A stretch of DNA of 17,099 nt from CAZWAP01 sp964632005 (GCA_964632005.1 CAZWAP010000049.1:1-17099), one strand, 5' to 3'; shown: positions 1 through 7,146, numbered from the stretch's first letter. Numbers and translations are program-made. Notes: generated by a model from the sequence alone, not told the origin.

Positions 1-70
1 ATGGCGGGCTTAAGTACATCCTCCAAAATTCTACCACAATCGTTGGGACGGTTATCACAACGCTTTGGAC

Positions 71-99
71 TTGCAAGAGTTCGAGCCTTTGCTTAAGAT
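71..99 (+). promoter_or_regulatory. candidate sigma70 promoter for tRNA-Thr
   Basis: A TTGCAA at 71-76 and a TAAGAT at 94-99 are separated by 17 bases. The predicted start is near 106, about 60 bases before the tRNA. Both boxes are imperfect matches to the sigma70 consensus, so this is a candidate only. Confidence 0.35.
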
Positions 100-164
100 C
101 AATAGGTAAACCCAGCTCGGGCACTGTCCAGGGCCGGGAAAAGCTGGCTCGGTCGGTCAGTTAC

Positions 165-236
165 GCCAACGTAGCTCAACGGTAGAGCTCTGGTTTTGTA
201 AACCAGCGGTTGTGGGTTCGAATCCCACCGTTGGCT
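165..236 (+). tRNA. tRNA-Thr (anticodon UGU)
   Basis: A complete 72-base cloverleaf can be drawn by eye. The acceptor strands GCCAACG (165-171) and CGTTGGC (229-235) pair perfectly. The D arm pairs GCTC with GAGC. The anticodon stem CTGGT/ACCAG encloses the loop TTTGTAA, which gives anticodon TGT. The T arm is GTGGG-TTCGAAT-CCCAC. The discriminator base is T and no CCA is encoded, so the tail must be added by a nucleotidyltransferase. TGT reads ACA and, with wobble, other threonine codons. Confidence 0.96.
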
Positions 237-240
237 CTTT

Positions 241-329
241 ATCGTTAGCGGAATAAATGACCTGTATTTCTACCTGGTGGTAAACGACCTGGTCTGAGGA
301 TAGAAACTACAGCAACGTAGTCTAACGAT
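241..329. repeat. nested inverted repeat in the convergent tRNA/regulator gap
   Basis: Outer arms ATCGTTAG (241-248) and CTAACGAT (322-329) are perfect 8-base complements. Inside them TTTCTA (267-272) pairs with TAGAAA (301-306), and ACCTGGT is directly repeated at 272-278 and 287-293. The right outer arm contains the stop codon of the minus-strand receiver gene. The element lies between two convergent transcription units, so a role at transcript 3' ends is possible, but there is no U tract typical of an intrinsic terminator. Confidence 0.4.
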
Positions 330-807
330 CGACCACAACGGCCCGCTTGCCCTGTTCGAGCGGATCGTTCTTCGCACGCCCGCTCCATTTCTTGAGCGCC
401 GCAACCAGCTTTTTGAAATCGATCGGTTTTGGCAGGTAATCGTCGCACCCAGCCGCGAAACACCGTTTCCTGTCATCTTGCGTCGTGTTCGCGGTGACCG
501 CAATTATCGGGGCCTCGACCCCCTTCTCTCTCAATGCCGCCGTTGCCATGTACCCATCCATCCGCGGCATTTGAATATCCATGAGTATAACGTCAAAGAC
601 CTGCGAGATGCCCCACCGTACCGCCTCGTCTCCGTTCCCCGCGATGGTCACTTCGAAGCCTTCCTTTTCCAACAGCAGCCTTATCAACAGTTGGTTGGGT
701 ACGATGTCCTCGGCAACCAGTATTCTGCAGCAGCCCTCCGCTGCTCCGTTGCTACTCGGTGCTTCCGTGTCCATCTTTGCCCCCATTGAGCTGGTCCTCT
801 CTGTCAT
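322..807 (-). CDS. stand-alone receiver-domain response regulator (CheY-like)
   Basis: The 161-residue product is one phosphoreceiver (REC) domain with a short polar N-terminal tail and a basic C-terminal tail, and no DNA-binding or enzymatic output domain. The landmarks are all present: acidic pair E33-D34, phosphoacceptor D77 in LMDIQMPRMDG, T105 in VTAN and K127 in PKP. The IQMPRMDG and TANTTQDDRKRC style is that of receivers found in hybrid sensor kinases of the BarA type. I chose the ATG at 807, just before the conserved domain; the longer frame upstream encodes non-conserved residues, and ATGs at 786 and 774 are alternatives. It probably receives phosphate from a histidine kinase, perhaps the one at 1563-3515, but a 361-base gap separates it from that operon. 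The output mechanism is unknown and would have to be a protein-protein interaction. Confidence 0.88.
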   Translation of the reverse strand: MTERTSSMGAKMDTEAPSSNGAAEGCCRILVAEDIVPNQLLIRLLLEKEGFEVTIAGNGDEAVRWGISQVFDVILMDIQMPRMDGYMATAALREKGVEAPIIAVTANTTQDDRKRCFAAGCDDYLPKPIDFKKLVAALKKWSGRAKNDPLEQGKRAVVVDR

Positions 808-1168
808 TTCCACCCGTCCCTCTGCCGCGACCCCGGTACACAGCGCAGGGCTGTACGTATAAATCGGTTTTTGCGAGGCACAAATAAATCTAAACCATCC
901 GGTTCTTCGCCCGCCCGCCCCCTCTCCGCACGGGGCGATTGCCGGCTCTACCCAGGTTTTTGACGGGCCCGCCTGTCGGCCTGCCCCGGAAACCCGCCTC
1001 GAAAGCCCCAAAACCATCCGCCTTTGTCATCGCGCACAATTTTCACATTCGCCGGTTTTCTTCTGGAGATTTACCCTTGAATGATTTTTTTCGGACTATG
1101 CGCGCCTCGGCTTTCCGTAAACTGCCTGGCCGGCTGTAGGGCCGCCGCCTAACCCAACGACTCGGATC
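808..1168. other. intergenic gap between the two receiver genes
   Basis: These 361 bases separate the end of the kinase/receiver operon from the next minus-strand receiver gene. I see no supported gene here. Apart from the weak candidate promoter at 856-883 there is a run of T residues near 1085-1091 with no convincing stem beside it. The gap suggests that the second receiver gene may be transcribed separately. Confidence 0.5.
856..883 (-). promoter_or_regulatory. weak candidate promoter for the 322-807 regulator
   Basis: Reading the minus strand, TTGTGC (878-883) and TATACG (856-861) are separated by 16 bases, about 50 bases upstream of the chosen ATG. Both boxes are poor to moderate matches to sigma70 consensus. 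It is the best candidate in the gap. Confidence 0.25.
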
Positions 1169-1570
1169 TCACTCGTCGCTGGCTCGACGGGCGCCGGCGT
1201 CCGCAGCTATTGCCCTGCGGATGTCTTCCAGCAGCACCTCGTCGTCGAACGGCTTCTCCAGGAAGTTTATCGCTCCGGTCTTCACAGCCTGGACCGCAAT
1301 CGGCACATCACCGTGCCCTGTGATAACGATAGTCGAAAGATTAGCCCGCCTTTTCGTAAGCTCAGCCGACAGCTCCAGGCCGTTCATCCCCGGCATACGC
1401 ACATCCACAACCAGGCACCCCGGCACACCCGGCTCGTAAGCCTCCAGGAATTCCTCCGCGCTGCAGAAAGTCTCTACCCGAAACCCGGCCCCCTCTATCA
1501 GTAAGCGCAGAGACTCACATACCGCTTCATCATCGTCCACAACGAACACCGTAGGTTCCGACCTATCCAT
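1169..1570 (-). CDS. FixJ-like receiver-only response regulator
   Basis: The 133-residue protein is a receiver domain of the FixJ/TodT type: acidic cluster D12-D14, phosphoacceptor D56 in VVDVRMPGMNG, T84 in ITGHGDV and K106 in LEKPFDD. FixJ proteins normally continue into a LuxR-type helix-turn-helix of about 70 residues; this one stops shortly after the receiver, so it lacks a DNA-binding output. Its ATG overlaps the end of the kinase gene (stop at 1563-1565), giving an 8-base overlap typical of translational coupling. It is therefore almost certainly the cognate partner of that kinase. It may act as a phosphate shuttle, a sink, or an allosteric effector. Which of these applies cannot be told from the sequence. 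Confidence 0.92.
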   Translation of the reverse strand: MDRSEPTVFVVDDDEAVCESLRLLIEGAGFRVETFCSAEEFLEAYEPGVPGCLVVDVRMPGMNGLELSAELTKRRANLSTIVITGHGDVPIAVQAVKTGAINFLEKPFDDEVLLEDIRRAIAADAGARRASDE

Positions 1571-3515
1571 TACGCACTCCTTTCGCCGGCAGCCTGAACC
1601 GCAATGTCACCCCGCCGTCGGGGTTGGGCTCGGCCCATATTTTCCCCCCGTGCGTCTCCACGATTGAACGGCTCAGCGACAAACCCACCCCGAGCCCATT
1701 CGGTTTTGTGCTGAAGAATGAGTCGAACATACGTTCCGCCGTTACCTCTGACAGCCCCTCACCGTTGTCACGCACGGCAAGCTCGATCCCACCCCCCTCC
1801 GCTGCCTTTGTCGTAATAACCAGCTGACGTCTTTCGGGCGGCGTTTCCTTCATCGCCTCCATCCCGTTCCGCACGAGATTCAATACCACCTGCTGCAGTT
1901 GAATGTCGTCTCCAATTACCTCCGGAAGCTTTCTTGCCAACACCGCCTTTATCTCAATGTTATTATGGTACGCCTCGGCCTGCTCAAACTTTATCACTTC
2001 CCTGGCGATCTTGTTGATGTCCACCGGAGTTCTCTCCGGCTCCCTCTTGCTGACCAGCCTCCGAAGACGTCGTATTATCTCTCCTGCACGCCTTGCTTGC
2101 GAGGCGATCTCTTCAAGGGCCTTGGACAGCTTCTCCGGCTCGGTCCCTTTCCTGGCCATCTGAATGCCCGCACTGGCGAAGTTGGCTATCGCGCAGAGCG
2201 GCTGGTTCAACTCGTGTGCCAGCCCCGACGTCATTTCACCGGCCGTTACCAGACGCGAGGTGTGCTCAAGCTCCGCCCGCGACCGCCGCAACTCCTCCTC
2301 GGCGCGCCTGCGCCCGGTGATATTCAGTGCGTAAATATTCACGTATGCCGGCTCTGTGACCGGCGCAAAAGTGATAGACCACCAGCTACCCCCGCACTCC
2401 ACATCAATCTGCCTGCTCTTGCCGTGATCGAGTACTTCGGCGGCGAATCGGGCCCACTGTTCCGGCAGGCGCTGCTCCACTTTGCACCCCCAGCAGTTCA
2501 GCAACGATTCGCTCGCCTCATTAGCGTAGATGATCGTCCCACCCCTTGTGACGCGCATCACCGGGTTCGGATTCTCGGCCGGAAACTTGGCCAGCAAGGC
2601 GATCTCTTCCTGGCTGGCCCGGAGCTGCTGGTTCATCGCCTGCAGCTGCTGGTTCGCCGCACGCAACTGCTGCTCATCGGCCTGAAGCTGCTGATTTGCC
2701 GCACGTAATTGCTGCTCGGTCGCCCGAAGCTGCTGGTTCGCCGCACGCAACTGCTGCTCATCGGCTTGAAGCTGCTGATTTGCCGCACGTAATTGCTGCT
2801 CGGTCGCCCGGAGCTGCTGGTTCATCGCCTCTAACTGCTGGTTCGCCGCACGCAGTCGCTGCTGGTAACGCAGCTGCCCACGCACAAAGTACGTGAATCC
2901 CCACCCCACGCCGCCGGTAACTACCAGGCAGCCACAGATCAAAGCCGTCTGCACCGTCCCGAACTTCTTCAGTTCCCGGTCCGTTGCCCGGCGCAGCTCG
3001 TCTTCCACGGCTCCTGCCTGCTCCAGAACACGGCCGAATGTCGATTTGAATCTACCTTCTACCTCGCTTGCAACCGGCGTGACCTCGGGCCCCTCCCATC
3101 GCTCCAGCATAACCTCCCTGAATTGTGCCAGTCCGCTCTGGAGCTGCTCGATTTCTTCTCGGAGCCTGCGGTCATGCAGCGGGACAAACCTCTGCTGTGA
3201 ATCCTGGCCGCCTTCCAACATCACGTTGGCATACCAGTCAGCCTGGTCCAGGTGCTTGAGGACCGAGTCCAAGGTTCGCTCGCCGCCTTTGGCTTCCTCG
3301 AACCATAACTGGGCCGCTGTGCCTTCGGCCCTGATCTGCCCGACAGCATACCTCAACGGACCGTGCACGGCCTCCAGACGCCTGCCCGCCCGATAGATGT
3401 ACACCATTGAAGCAAAGACCACGCCTGTCGCCAGGATAATCACCACCCAGATCCAGTACAGTACGCTCGGCCTCGTATGGCCGGCCTGGGTGATTCCAGT
3501 CGCTTCTTGTTCCAT
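1563..3515 (-). CDS. membrane PAS histidine kinase with Gln-pair heptad linker
   Basis: A 650-residue sensor kinase. Order: TM1 (about 18-41), an extracytoplasmic mostly helical region (42-188), TM2 (about 189-211), a coiled-coil linker (about 220-305), a PAS domain (about 310-400), a HisKA dimerisation domain with H434 in GLAHELNQPL, and a HATPase_c domain with N550 in the N box, DNGEG at 583-587 and GLGVGLS at 607-613. The HELNQPL H box places it with the FixL/DctB/NtrB group. The linker has eleven consecutive heptads of the type A-N-Q-Q-L-R-A; part of it is an 84-bp tandem duplication. The stimulus is unknown; no haem-binding motif could be identified in the PAS. The gene lies 33 bases after cheD and overlaps the FixJ-like receiver gene, so the three are very probably one operon. 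Kinase identity is near certain; the signal is not. Confidence 0.95.
   Translation of the reverse strand: MEQEATGITQAGHTRPSVLYWIWVVIILATGVVFASMVYIYRAGRRLEAVHGPLRYAVGQIRAEGTAAQLWFEEAKGGERTLDSVLKHLDQADWYANVMLEGGQDSQQRFVPLHDRRLREEIEQLQSGLAQFREVMLERWEGPEVTPVASEVEGRFKSTFGRVLEQAGAVEDELRRATDRELKKFGTVQTALICGCLVVTGGVGWGFTYFVRGQLRYQQRLRAANQQLEAMNQQLRATEQQLRAANQQLQADEQQLRAANQQLRATEQQLRAANQQLQADEQQLRAANQQLQAMNQQLRASQEEIALLAKFPAENPNPVMRVTRGGTIIYANEASESLLNCWGCKVEQRLPEQWARFAAEVLDHGKSRQIDVECGGSWWSITFAPVTEPAYVNIYALNITGRRRAEEELRRSRAELEHTSRLVTAGEMTSGLAHELNQPLCAIANFASAGIQMARKGTEPEKLSKALEEIASQARRAGEIIRRLRRLVSKREPERTPVDINKIAREVIKFEQAEAYHNNIEIKAVLARKLPEVIGDDIQLQQVVLNLVRNGMEAMKETPPERRQLVITTKAAEGGGIELAVRDNGEGLSEVTAERMFDSFFSTKPNGLGVGLSLSRSIVETHGGKIWAEPNPDGGVTLRFRLPAKGVRNG
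2637..2804 (-). repeat. 84-bp tandem duplication inside the kinase coiled coil
   Basis: Bases 2637-2720 and 2721-2804 are two copies of an 84-base unit that differ at 3 positions by my count (81/84). Each encodes 28 residues, four heptads: residues 238-265 and 266-293 of the kinase, identical except R264 versus Q292. Partial further copies flank the pair. The 84-base length keeps both the reading frame and the seven-residue coiled-coil phase. Confidence 0.93.
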
Positions 3516-3548
3516 TGTTACACGAACTCTTTTGCTCCACTTGGCCCG

Positions 3549-4112
3549 TCAACTGACCCGTTCAGCCTCCGTTGCCCTCCACAGCAGCTTCTCTTTGCCC
3601 CCTCCTTCGCTATAGCGGACTTCGCCCGTCTCAAGGTCTATAGAAACGCTCTTCCTGAACAGCCCCCCCAAGGCGCATGCACAGATGTCAATGCCCCTCT
3701 TTTCTAATATCCGGGTAACCGAATCGATGTTACTCTGGCATATCGTATCGTCTTCTCGTGCCAGCACGTTCGCTGCCCCCACCAGGCAGGCCTTGATGTC
3801 ACCCAGCGAGCAGCCCATCTGGACCATCCTGCTGAGCATATCCTCGATTGCGTCCGCGGCATATCTCCTTTTTTCGACTGCATTCCCGGGCGCCCGCCCG
3901 GGCAGCATAATATGTGCCATCCCCCCGACTTTCCTTGTGACGTCGTAACTCGTTAACCCGATACACGAGCCAAGCGCGATTGATCTGAGCACAATCTTAT
4001 CGCCGGAGACAACCACCTCCCCCACACCCACATCCTCTACATACTTCGTTGCGTATTGCCGGGGCGACATCCCGCCTGCCGGCAGCGCATCTGCTAAGAA
4101 AAATGTCGGCAT
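3549..4112 (-). CDS. cheD: CheD-family protein glutamine deamidase
   Basis: The 187-residue protein matches CheD, which hydrolyses side-chain amides of specific glutamines in chemoreceptor coiled coils and, in some bacteria, is regulated by CheC. The catalytic cysteine is C50 in ALGSCIGL and the histidine is H67 in GMAHIML, 17 residues apart as in characterised CheD. The third position of the Thermotoga triad, a threonine six residues before the cysteine, is a serine here (S44). The region around 108-118 (CLVGAANVL) and the C-terminal GG-x-x-x-R segment (149-153) also fit the family. The N-terminal 25 residues are longer than usual; the ATG at 4112 has only a weak ribosome site and M15 is an alternative. 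No cheA, cheC, cheR, cheB or receptor gene is in the window. Its operon partner is the kinase at 1563-3515, so its substrate may not be a chemoreceptor. Confidence 0.93.
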   Translation of the reverse strand: MPTFFLADALPAGGMSPRQYATKYVEDVGVGEVVVSGDKIVLRSIALGSCIGLTSYDVTRKVGGMAHIMLPGRAPGNAVEKRRYAADAIEDMLSRMVQMGCSLGDIKACLVGAANVLAREDDTICQSNIDSVTRILEKRGIDICACALGGLFRKSVSIDLETGEVRYSEGGGKEKLLWRATEAERVS

Positions 4113-4216
4113 AGCTCAACTGGCAACTGCTCTTGTCTATTCATTGGTCGTTCCAGGCGAAAGGGCGAATCAGCAAGGCACGCCGCTTCACAGCACCCGG
4201 ATCTTACCGCGAACAC

Positions 4217-4274
4217 GCGACCGATACACTCTCGGCGGTCGCTCCGTGCGAGATATCCCTCATTCGCTCGCACG
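4217..4274 (-). other. two adjacent stem-loops in the cheD leader
   Basis: CGTGCGAG (4245-4252) and CTCGCACG (4267-4274) form a perfect 8-bp stem around a 14-base loop. Two bases away GCGACCG (4217-4223) and CGGTCGC (4236-4242) form a perfect 7-bp stem around a 12-base loop. Both would lie in the long 5' leader of the cheD transcript. I do not recognise a known riboswitch consensus in them. Confidence 0.45.
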
Positions 4275-4370
4275 TACCTCGGCATTCCCGCGCCTACCAC
4301 CGCCGGCACCAAGCGTGTTATTTCCCCGCTTGTCGGCCTGGCAAACGCGGGTAAACCTCGAGCCAGACCA

Positions 4371-4399
4371 ATAATACGGCGATACTTCCCGATTTGCAA
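4371..4399 (-). promoter_or_regulatory. sigma70-type promoter for the cheD-kinase-receiver operon
   Basis: On the minus strand, TTGCAA (4394-4399) is followed after exactly 17 bases by TATTAT (4371-4376). Transcription would start near 4364, leaving a leader of about 250 bases before the cheD ATG. Position, orientation and spacing all fit. Confidence 0.6.
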
Positions 4400-4619
4400 G
4401 TAAAAAACTGCCGGCTGACGCGATTTCTCGCAAGCCCTTCACAGCACTTGCAGCGATAATACGCACCCGTCACGGCGGCTGATGTTCACGAGTGCCCTGA
4501 TCGCTGCCCGAGGGACCACCGGCATTCTGGAGAAGGAAAAACCAGAAGAAAAAGACCTCTACTTGCCTTCACCGCCCCGCGGTTTTTCAGCCGGTGCGTT
4601 GCACGGCCCGTTCGTCTCC

Positions 4620-5331
4620 TCACCGCGACCCCTGCGCCCGGCCCGAAACGCGCCTGCGCCGCTGCGAGCAGCAGGCCAGCGTGCCGTTCTTCGACGAGAT
4701 GTACAACCTGCCGTTTGCGGCTATCAACCCGTCGAAGACCGGCGGACTTTCAAGCCTGTATTCGGCGAGTCTTCTACCGTCGGCCTTATCCACCGCCCAC
4801 ATAACTCCGCCTCTCTTGCCCTCGAAAATCTCCAGCGATTCCTTCAACATTTCAACGGGCTCCTGGTCGTCCGTGCCGCAGCCCTCCGCAGCCGGTACCG
4901 ACCAAAGCTGCCGCCCGGTATCTGCCGACAGGGCGGTTAGCACTCCAACAGCAGAACTGCCAGCCTTGTTCCCACGGTCGCGCCTCTGCAGGCCGGCCGT
5001 CCTGTCAGCGACCAGCACCACCTCATCCGTCGCCACCAACGTCGGCGCCGACCAGGTCGGCCGGGCGTACGCCGAACGCCTCACCGAACGCCACAGCTCC
5101 TTCCCCCCGATGCATCCAGAGCGATCACGTTCTCCGTGTTCTGGAAGAAAACTCGCCCACCCACTGCATGCAAGCGTCATCGGCAGAAGCGTAACGGTGT
5201 CCCTGTCCTCTTTTTCCCACAAGACCTCGCCCGTCTCCGCGCGGATCGCCGCGAGGCGCTTTGGTTGTACCTCCGCTCGACGCTGCCATCACGTACGTGA
5301 CCGCCCCGAGAATCCTTGCCAACTTTCCCAT
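4620..5331 (-). pseudogene. decayed PQQ-like beta-propeller (quinoprotein) gene
   Basis: Propeller-blade sequences are readable only by changing frame several times. From the ATG at 5331 (ribosome site AAGGGAG 7 bases upstream) one frame gives an N-terminal piece ending near AASSG. A second frame then gives LAAIRAETGEVLWEKED. A third gives GGRVFFQNTENVIALDASGG. The second frame resumes at KELWRS and runs to a stop at 4620, with DTGRQLW, VDKADGRRLAEY and ANGRLYISSKNGTL on the way. The switches are near 5265, 5170 and the six-C run at 5103-5108. These are typical tryptophan-docking blade motifs of exported PQQ-like proteins. The remnant lies 34 bases after the sulfatase and was probably cotranscribed with it. 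Intact relatives are usually much longer, so material may also have been deleted. Indel errors in the assembly are an alternative, but the neighbouring genes are intact. Confidence 0.75.
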
Positions 5332-5365
5332 GGGAATTCTCCCTTTGTCTTTACGCAAACGCTCC

Positions 5366-6925
5366 TCATCGTTTTTGCCGATCTTTGCCCCTTCTTTTCC
5401 GCGCTCCCGCCTCAGGAGCAGGCACCTGCCCGGCCCGGGGCCTGTATGGTCCCGTCCCCTTGACGGCCCACACCAGGCCCGCCTGTATCATCGGCTCTCT
5501 GATGTATGGGTCGCCAAATCGCTCGCCGTAATCCAGCAGCTCCCGCGAAAGCTCCCGCAGCGTCTCCCGATACTCAAGCTCGCCGAAGAAATTCTCCAGC
5601 TCATCCGGATCCTCCTCTAAATCGAACAGCCACGGGTCATCTACGTTCGAATACACCAGCTTATATCGACCCGTCACGGCAGCCAGCCAGATCGTTCCCG
5701 CCCCCGCCCTGCCGGTGCTCCGGATGAAAGTGATGTCCTTCCACCCCGCCGGCGCCCTGCCCGCGAGAAACAATTCCGATGCATCCCGGCCTTCTTCCTG
5801 CCCGCTCTTCCCATACCCCATCAGGCTCAGAATCGTCGGCTTAAAATCCACGCACCCGAGTACCTCGCTTACTACCGTTCCACCCCGGATCCTGCCCGGA
5901 TAGTAAACGATGAAGGGTATCTTCGCCGAGCCTTCAAAGGGCACACCCTTGTTCTGGCGGTGGTGCTCGCCACGCAGGTCGCCGTGGTCCGCGGTGAAAA
6001 CCACTATCGTCTTATCGAGTATTCCTCTCTTGCGCAGCGCACCGAGAATCTTGCCGACGTTGTCGTCGATGCACTTAACCATCCCGTAATACAACGCCAT
6101 CCCCGTGAATCCCCCGCTCGGCTTCCCCCAGTTCGGCACCCTTCGGCCCTCAACGTTAAAAGTCCGCGGGGCCTTGTACGTCTGATCCTTGAACATTGTA
6201 TCATAGGGCGGCCGCACCGTGTCCGGCCCGTGCGGATCCGGAAAGCTAACCATGAAGCAAAACGGCTCGCCCTTGTGCGCCTCGATGAATGCAACGGTCT
6301 TGTCGGCGAGGAAATCGGTGGTGAATGATTTCTCGTCTGCGCCGGCCACCCCGTAGGTAGGCCTGCCGTTCCGGCGTGCCTTCACGCGCGGGCCGGCAGG
6401 CGTGTCCTCCAGTTGTTTCCAGTGACCGCGATTGAACATATACCGGTTCTCCACGAAACCGAATTTGCGCCGCGGCGCCCATTGCGGCTTGCCTGCCCCG
6501 TCCAGGTGCCACTTGCCCGCATATCCCGTGGCGTACCCTCGCCGCCGTAGAACCTCCGCAAACGTAACGATCTCGTCGTCGAGAGGGATGTTGTTGGCCA
6601 CGACCGGCGTGTTCTGCGGATACCGCCCCGACACAAACGCCGCCCGCGAAGGAGAGCACACCGGCGTCGTGGCGTAAAAACTCGTACACAGCGCCCCGTT
6701 CTCGGCCAGCCAGTCGATGTTCGGCGTCTCCACAACCGCATCGCCCCACATCAGCGACTGCTCCCTGGGCATTAGCTTCCTATAGCACCCTAATGTACGG
6801 AAATTGTGCTCGTCCGTGTGAATAATCAAGAGATTGGGCCTGCCCCTCTCGCGCCCAAAAACCGTCCCGCTCGGAAAAAATACTCCGGCCAGAGCACTGA
6901 CCTTCAAAAACTCGCGTCTGTTCAT
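5366..6925 (-). CDS. Tat-exported formylglycine-dependent sulfatase
   Basis: A 519-residue type I sulfatase that would hydrolyse sulfate esters outside the cytoplasm. The N-terminus MNRREFLKVSALAGVFF is a twin-arginine signal (R3-R4, FLK, hydrophobic core). The active-site motif CSPSRAAFVSGRY has C90, expected to be converted to formylglycine. Other family landmarks: D38 after the first strand, GKWHL with K138 and H140, TADHGD with D313 and H314, and K326 further on. The ATG at 6925 has an excellent ribosome site (AAGGAG, 8 bases upstream) and sits exactly at the Tat signal; an upstream in-frame extension to 7030 is not supported. The substrate cannot be read from the sequence, although such enzymes in planctomycetes commonly act on sulfated glycans. 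No formylglycine-generating or anaerobic maturase gene is in the window, so maturation must be supplied elsewhere. Confidence 0.95.
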   Translation of the reverse strand: MNRREFLKVSALAGVFFPSGTVFGRERGRPNLLIIHTDEHNFRTLGCYRKLMPREQSLMWGDAVVETPNIDWLAENGALCTSFYATTPVCSPSRAAFVSGRYPQNTPVVANNIPLDDEIVTFAEVLRRRGYATGYAGKWHLDGAGKPQWAPRRKFGFVENRYMFNRGHWKQLEDTPAGPRVKARRNGRPTYGVAGADEKSFTTDFLADKTVAFIEAHKGEPFCFMVSFPDPHGPDTVRPPYDTMFKDQTYKAPRTFNVEGRRVPNWGKPSGGFTGMALYYGMVKCIDDNVGKILGALRKRGILDKTIVVFTADHGDLRGEHHRQNKGVPFEGSAKIPFIVYYPGRIRGGTVVSEVLGCVDFKPTILSLMGYGKSGQEEGRDASELFLAGRAPAGWKDITFIRSTGRAGAGTIWLAAVTGRYKLVYSNVDDPWLFDLEEDPDELENFFGELEYRETLRELSRELLDYGERFGDPYIREPMIQAGLVWAVKGTGPYRPRAGQVPAPEAGARKRRGKDRQKR

Positions 6926-7146
6926 CGTTCTGACTCCTTGCCGCCCGGATACGACTTCCGGGGCCCTATGAATACCTGCCGTTATGATACCCCCGACCCA
7001 CCGAATTTGCCACCCGAGAACAGAGCTCACTCGACTCGATTCGCCGACGCAGCCGCCGGATTTTGGTTGCTTTATCCAGCTTCATCCGCCAAAATTCTCC
7101 TGTTGGCGCACAGCCGATACCAACCTTGCCGAGTTTGAGGCCTGTT

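Larger units (their letters stand above)
4113..4619. other. gap between cheD and the propeller remnant: promoter and leader
   Basis: About 500 bases without a supported gene. It contains the operon promoter at 4371-4399, the two stem-loops at 4217-4274, and, between 4400 and 4619, sequence beyond the end of the decayed propeller gene in which I see no further gene or terminator. Several open frames cross it, but none has a ribosome site, a recognisable domain or sensible composition. Confidence 0.55.

Noticed and set aside
1..96. Open frame from the first base, 31 codons ending in TAA
   Set aside because: It is short, starts at the window edge, has no recognisable motif, and the candidate tRNA promoter overlaps its end. 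It could be the tail of a gene, but nothing supports that.
808..1017. N-terminal extension of the 322-807 receiver gene to an upstream start
   Set aside because: The extra 70 residues are rich in Gly/Arg, match no receiver feature and have no ribosome site at their start.
1899..2708. Long plus-strand open frame of 269 codons
   Set aside because: It is antisense to the kinase, whose domains are unmistakable. The frame is a by-product of GC-rich codons and the Gln heptad repeats.
2637..2860. Regular short repeats that might suggest a CRISPR array or non-coding satellite
   Set aside because: The period is a multiple of 21 bases, in frame, and encodes coiled-coil heptads without unique spacers.
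4094..4399. Minus-strand open frame of 101 codons overlapping the cheD start
   Set aside because: It begins inside the -35 region of the cheD promoter, has no ribosome site and no recognisable domain.
6926..7030. Longer start for the sulfatase
   Set aside because: The ATG at 6925 has a strong ribosome site and begins exactly at a twin-arginine signal; an extension would bury that signal.
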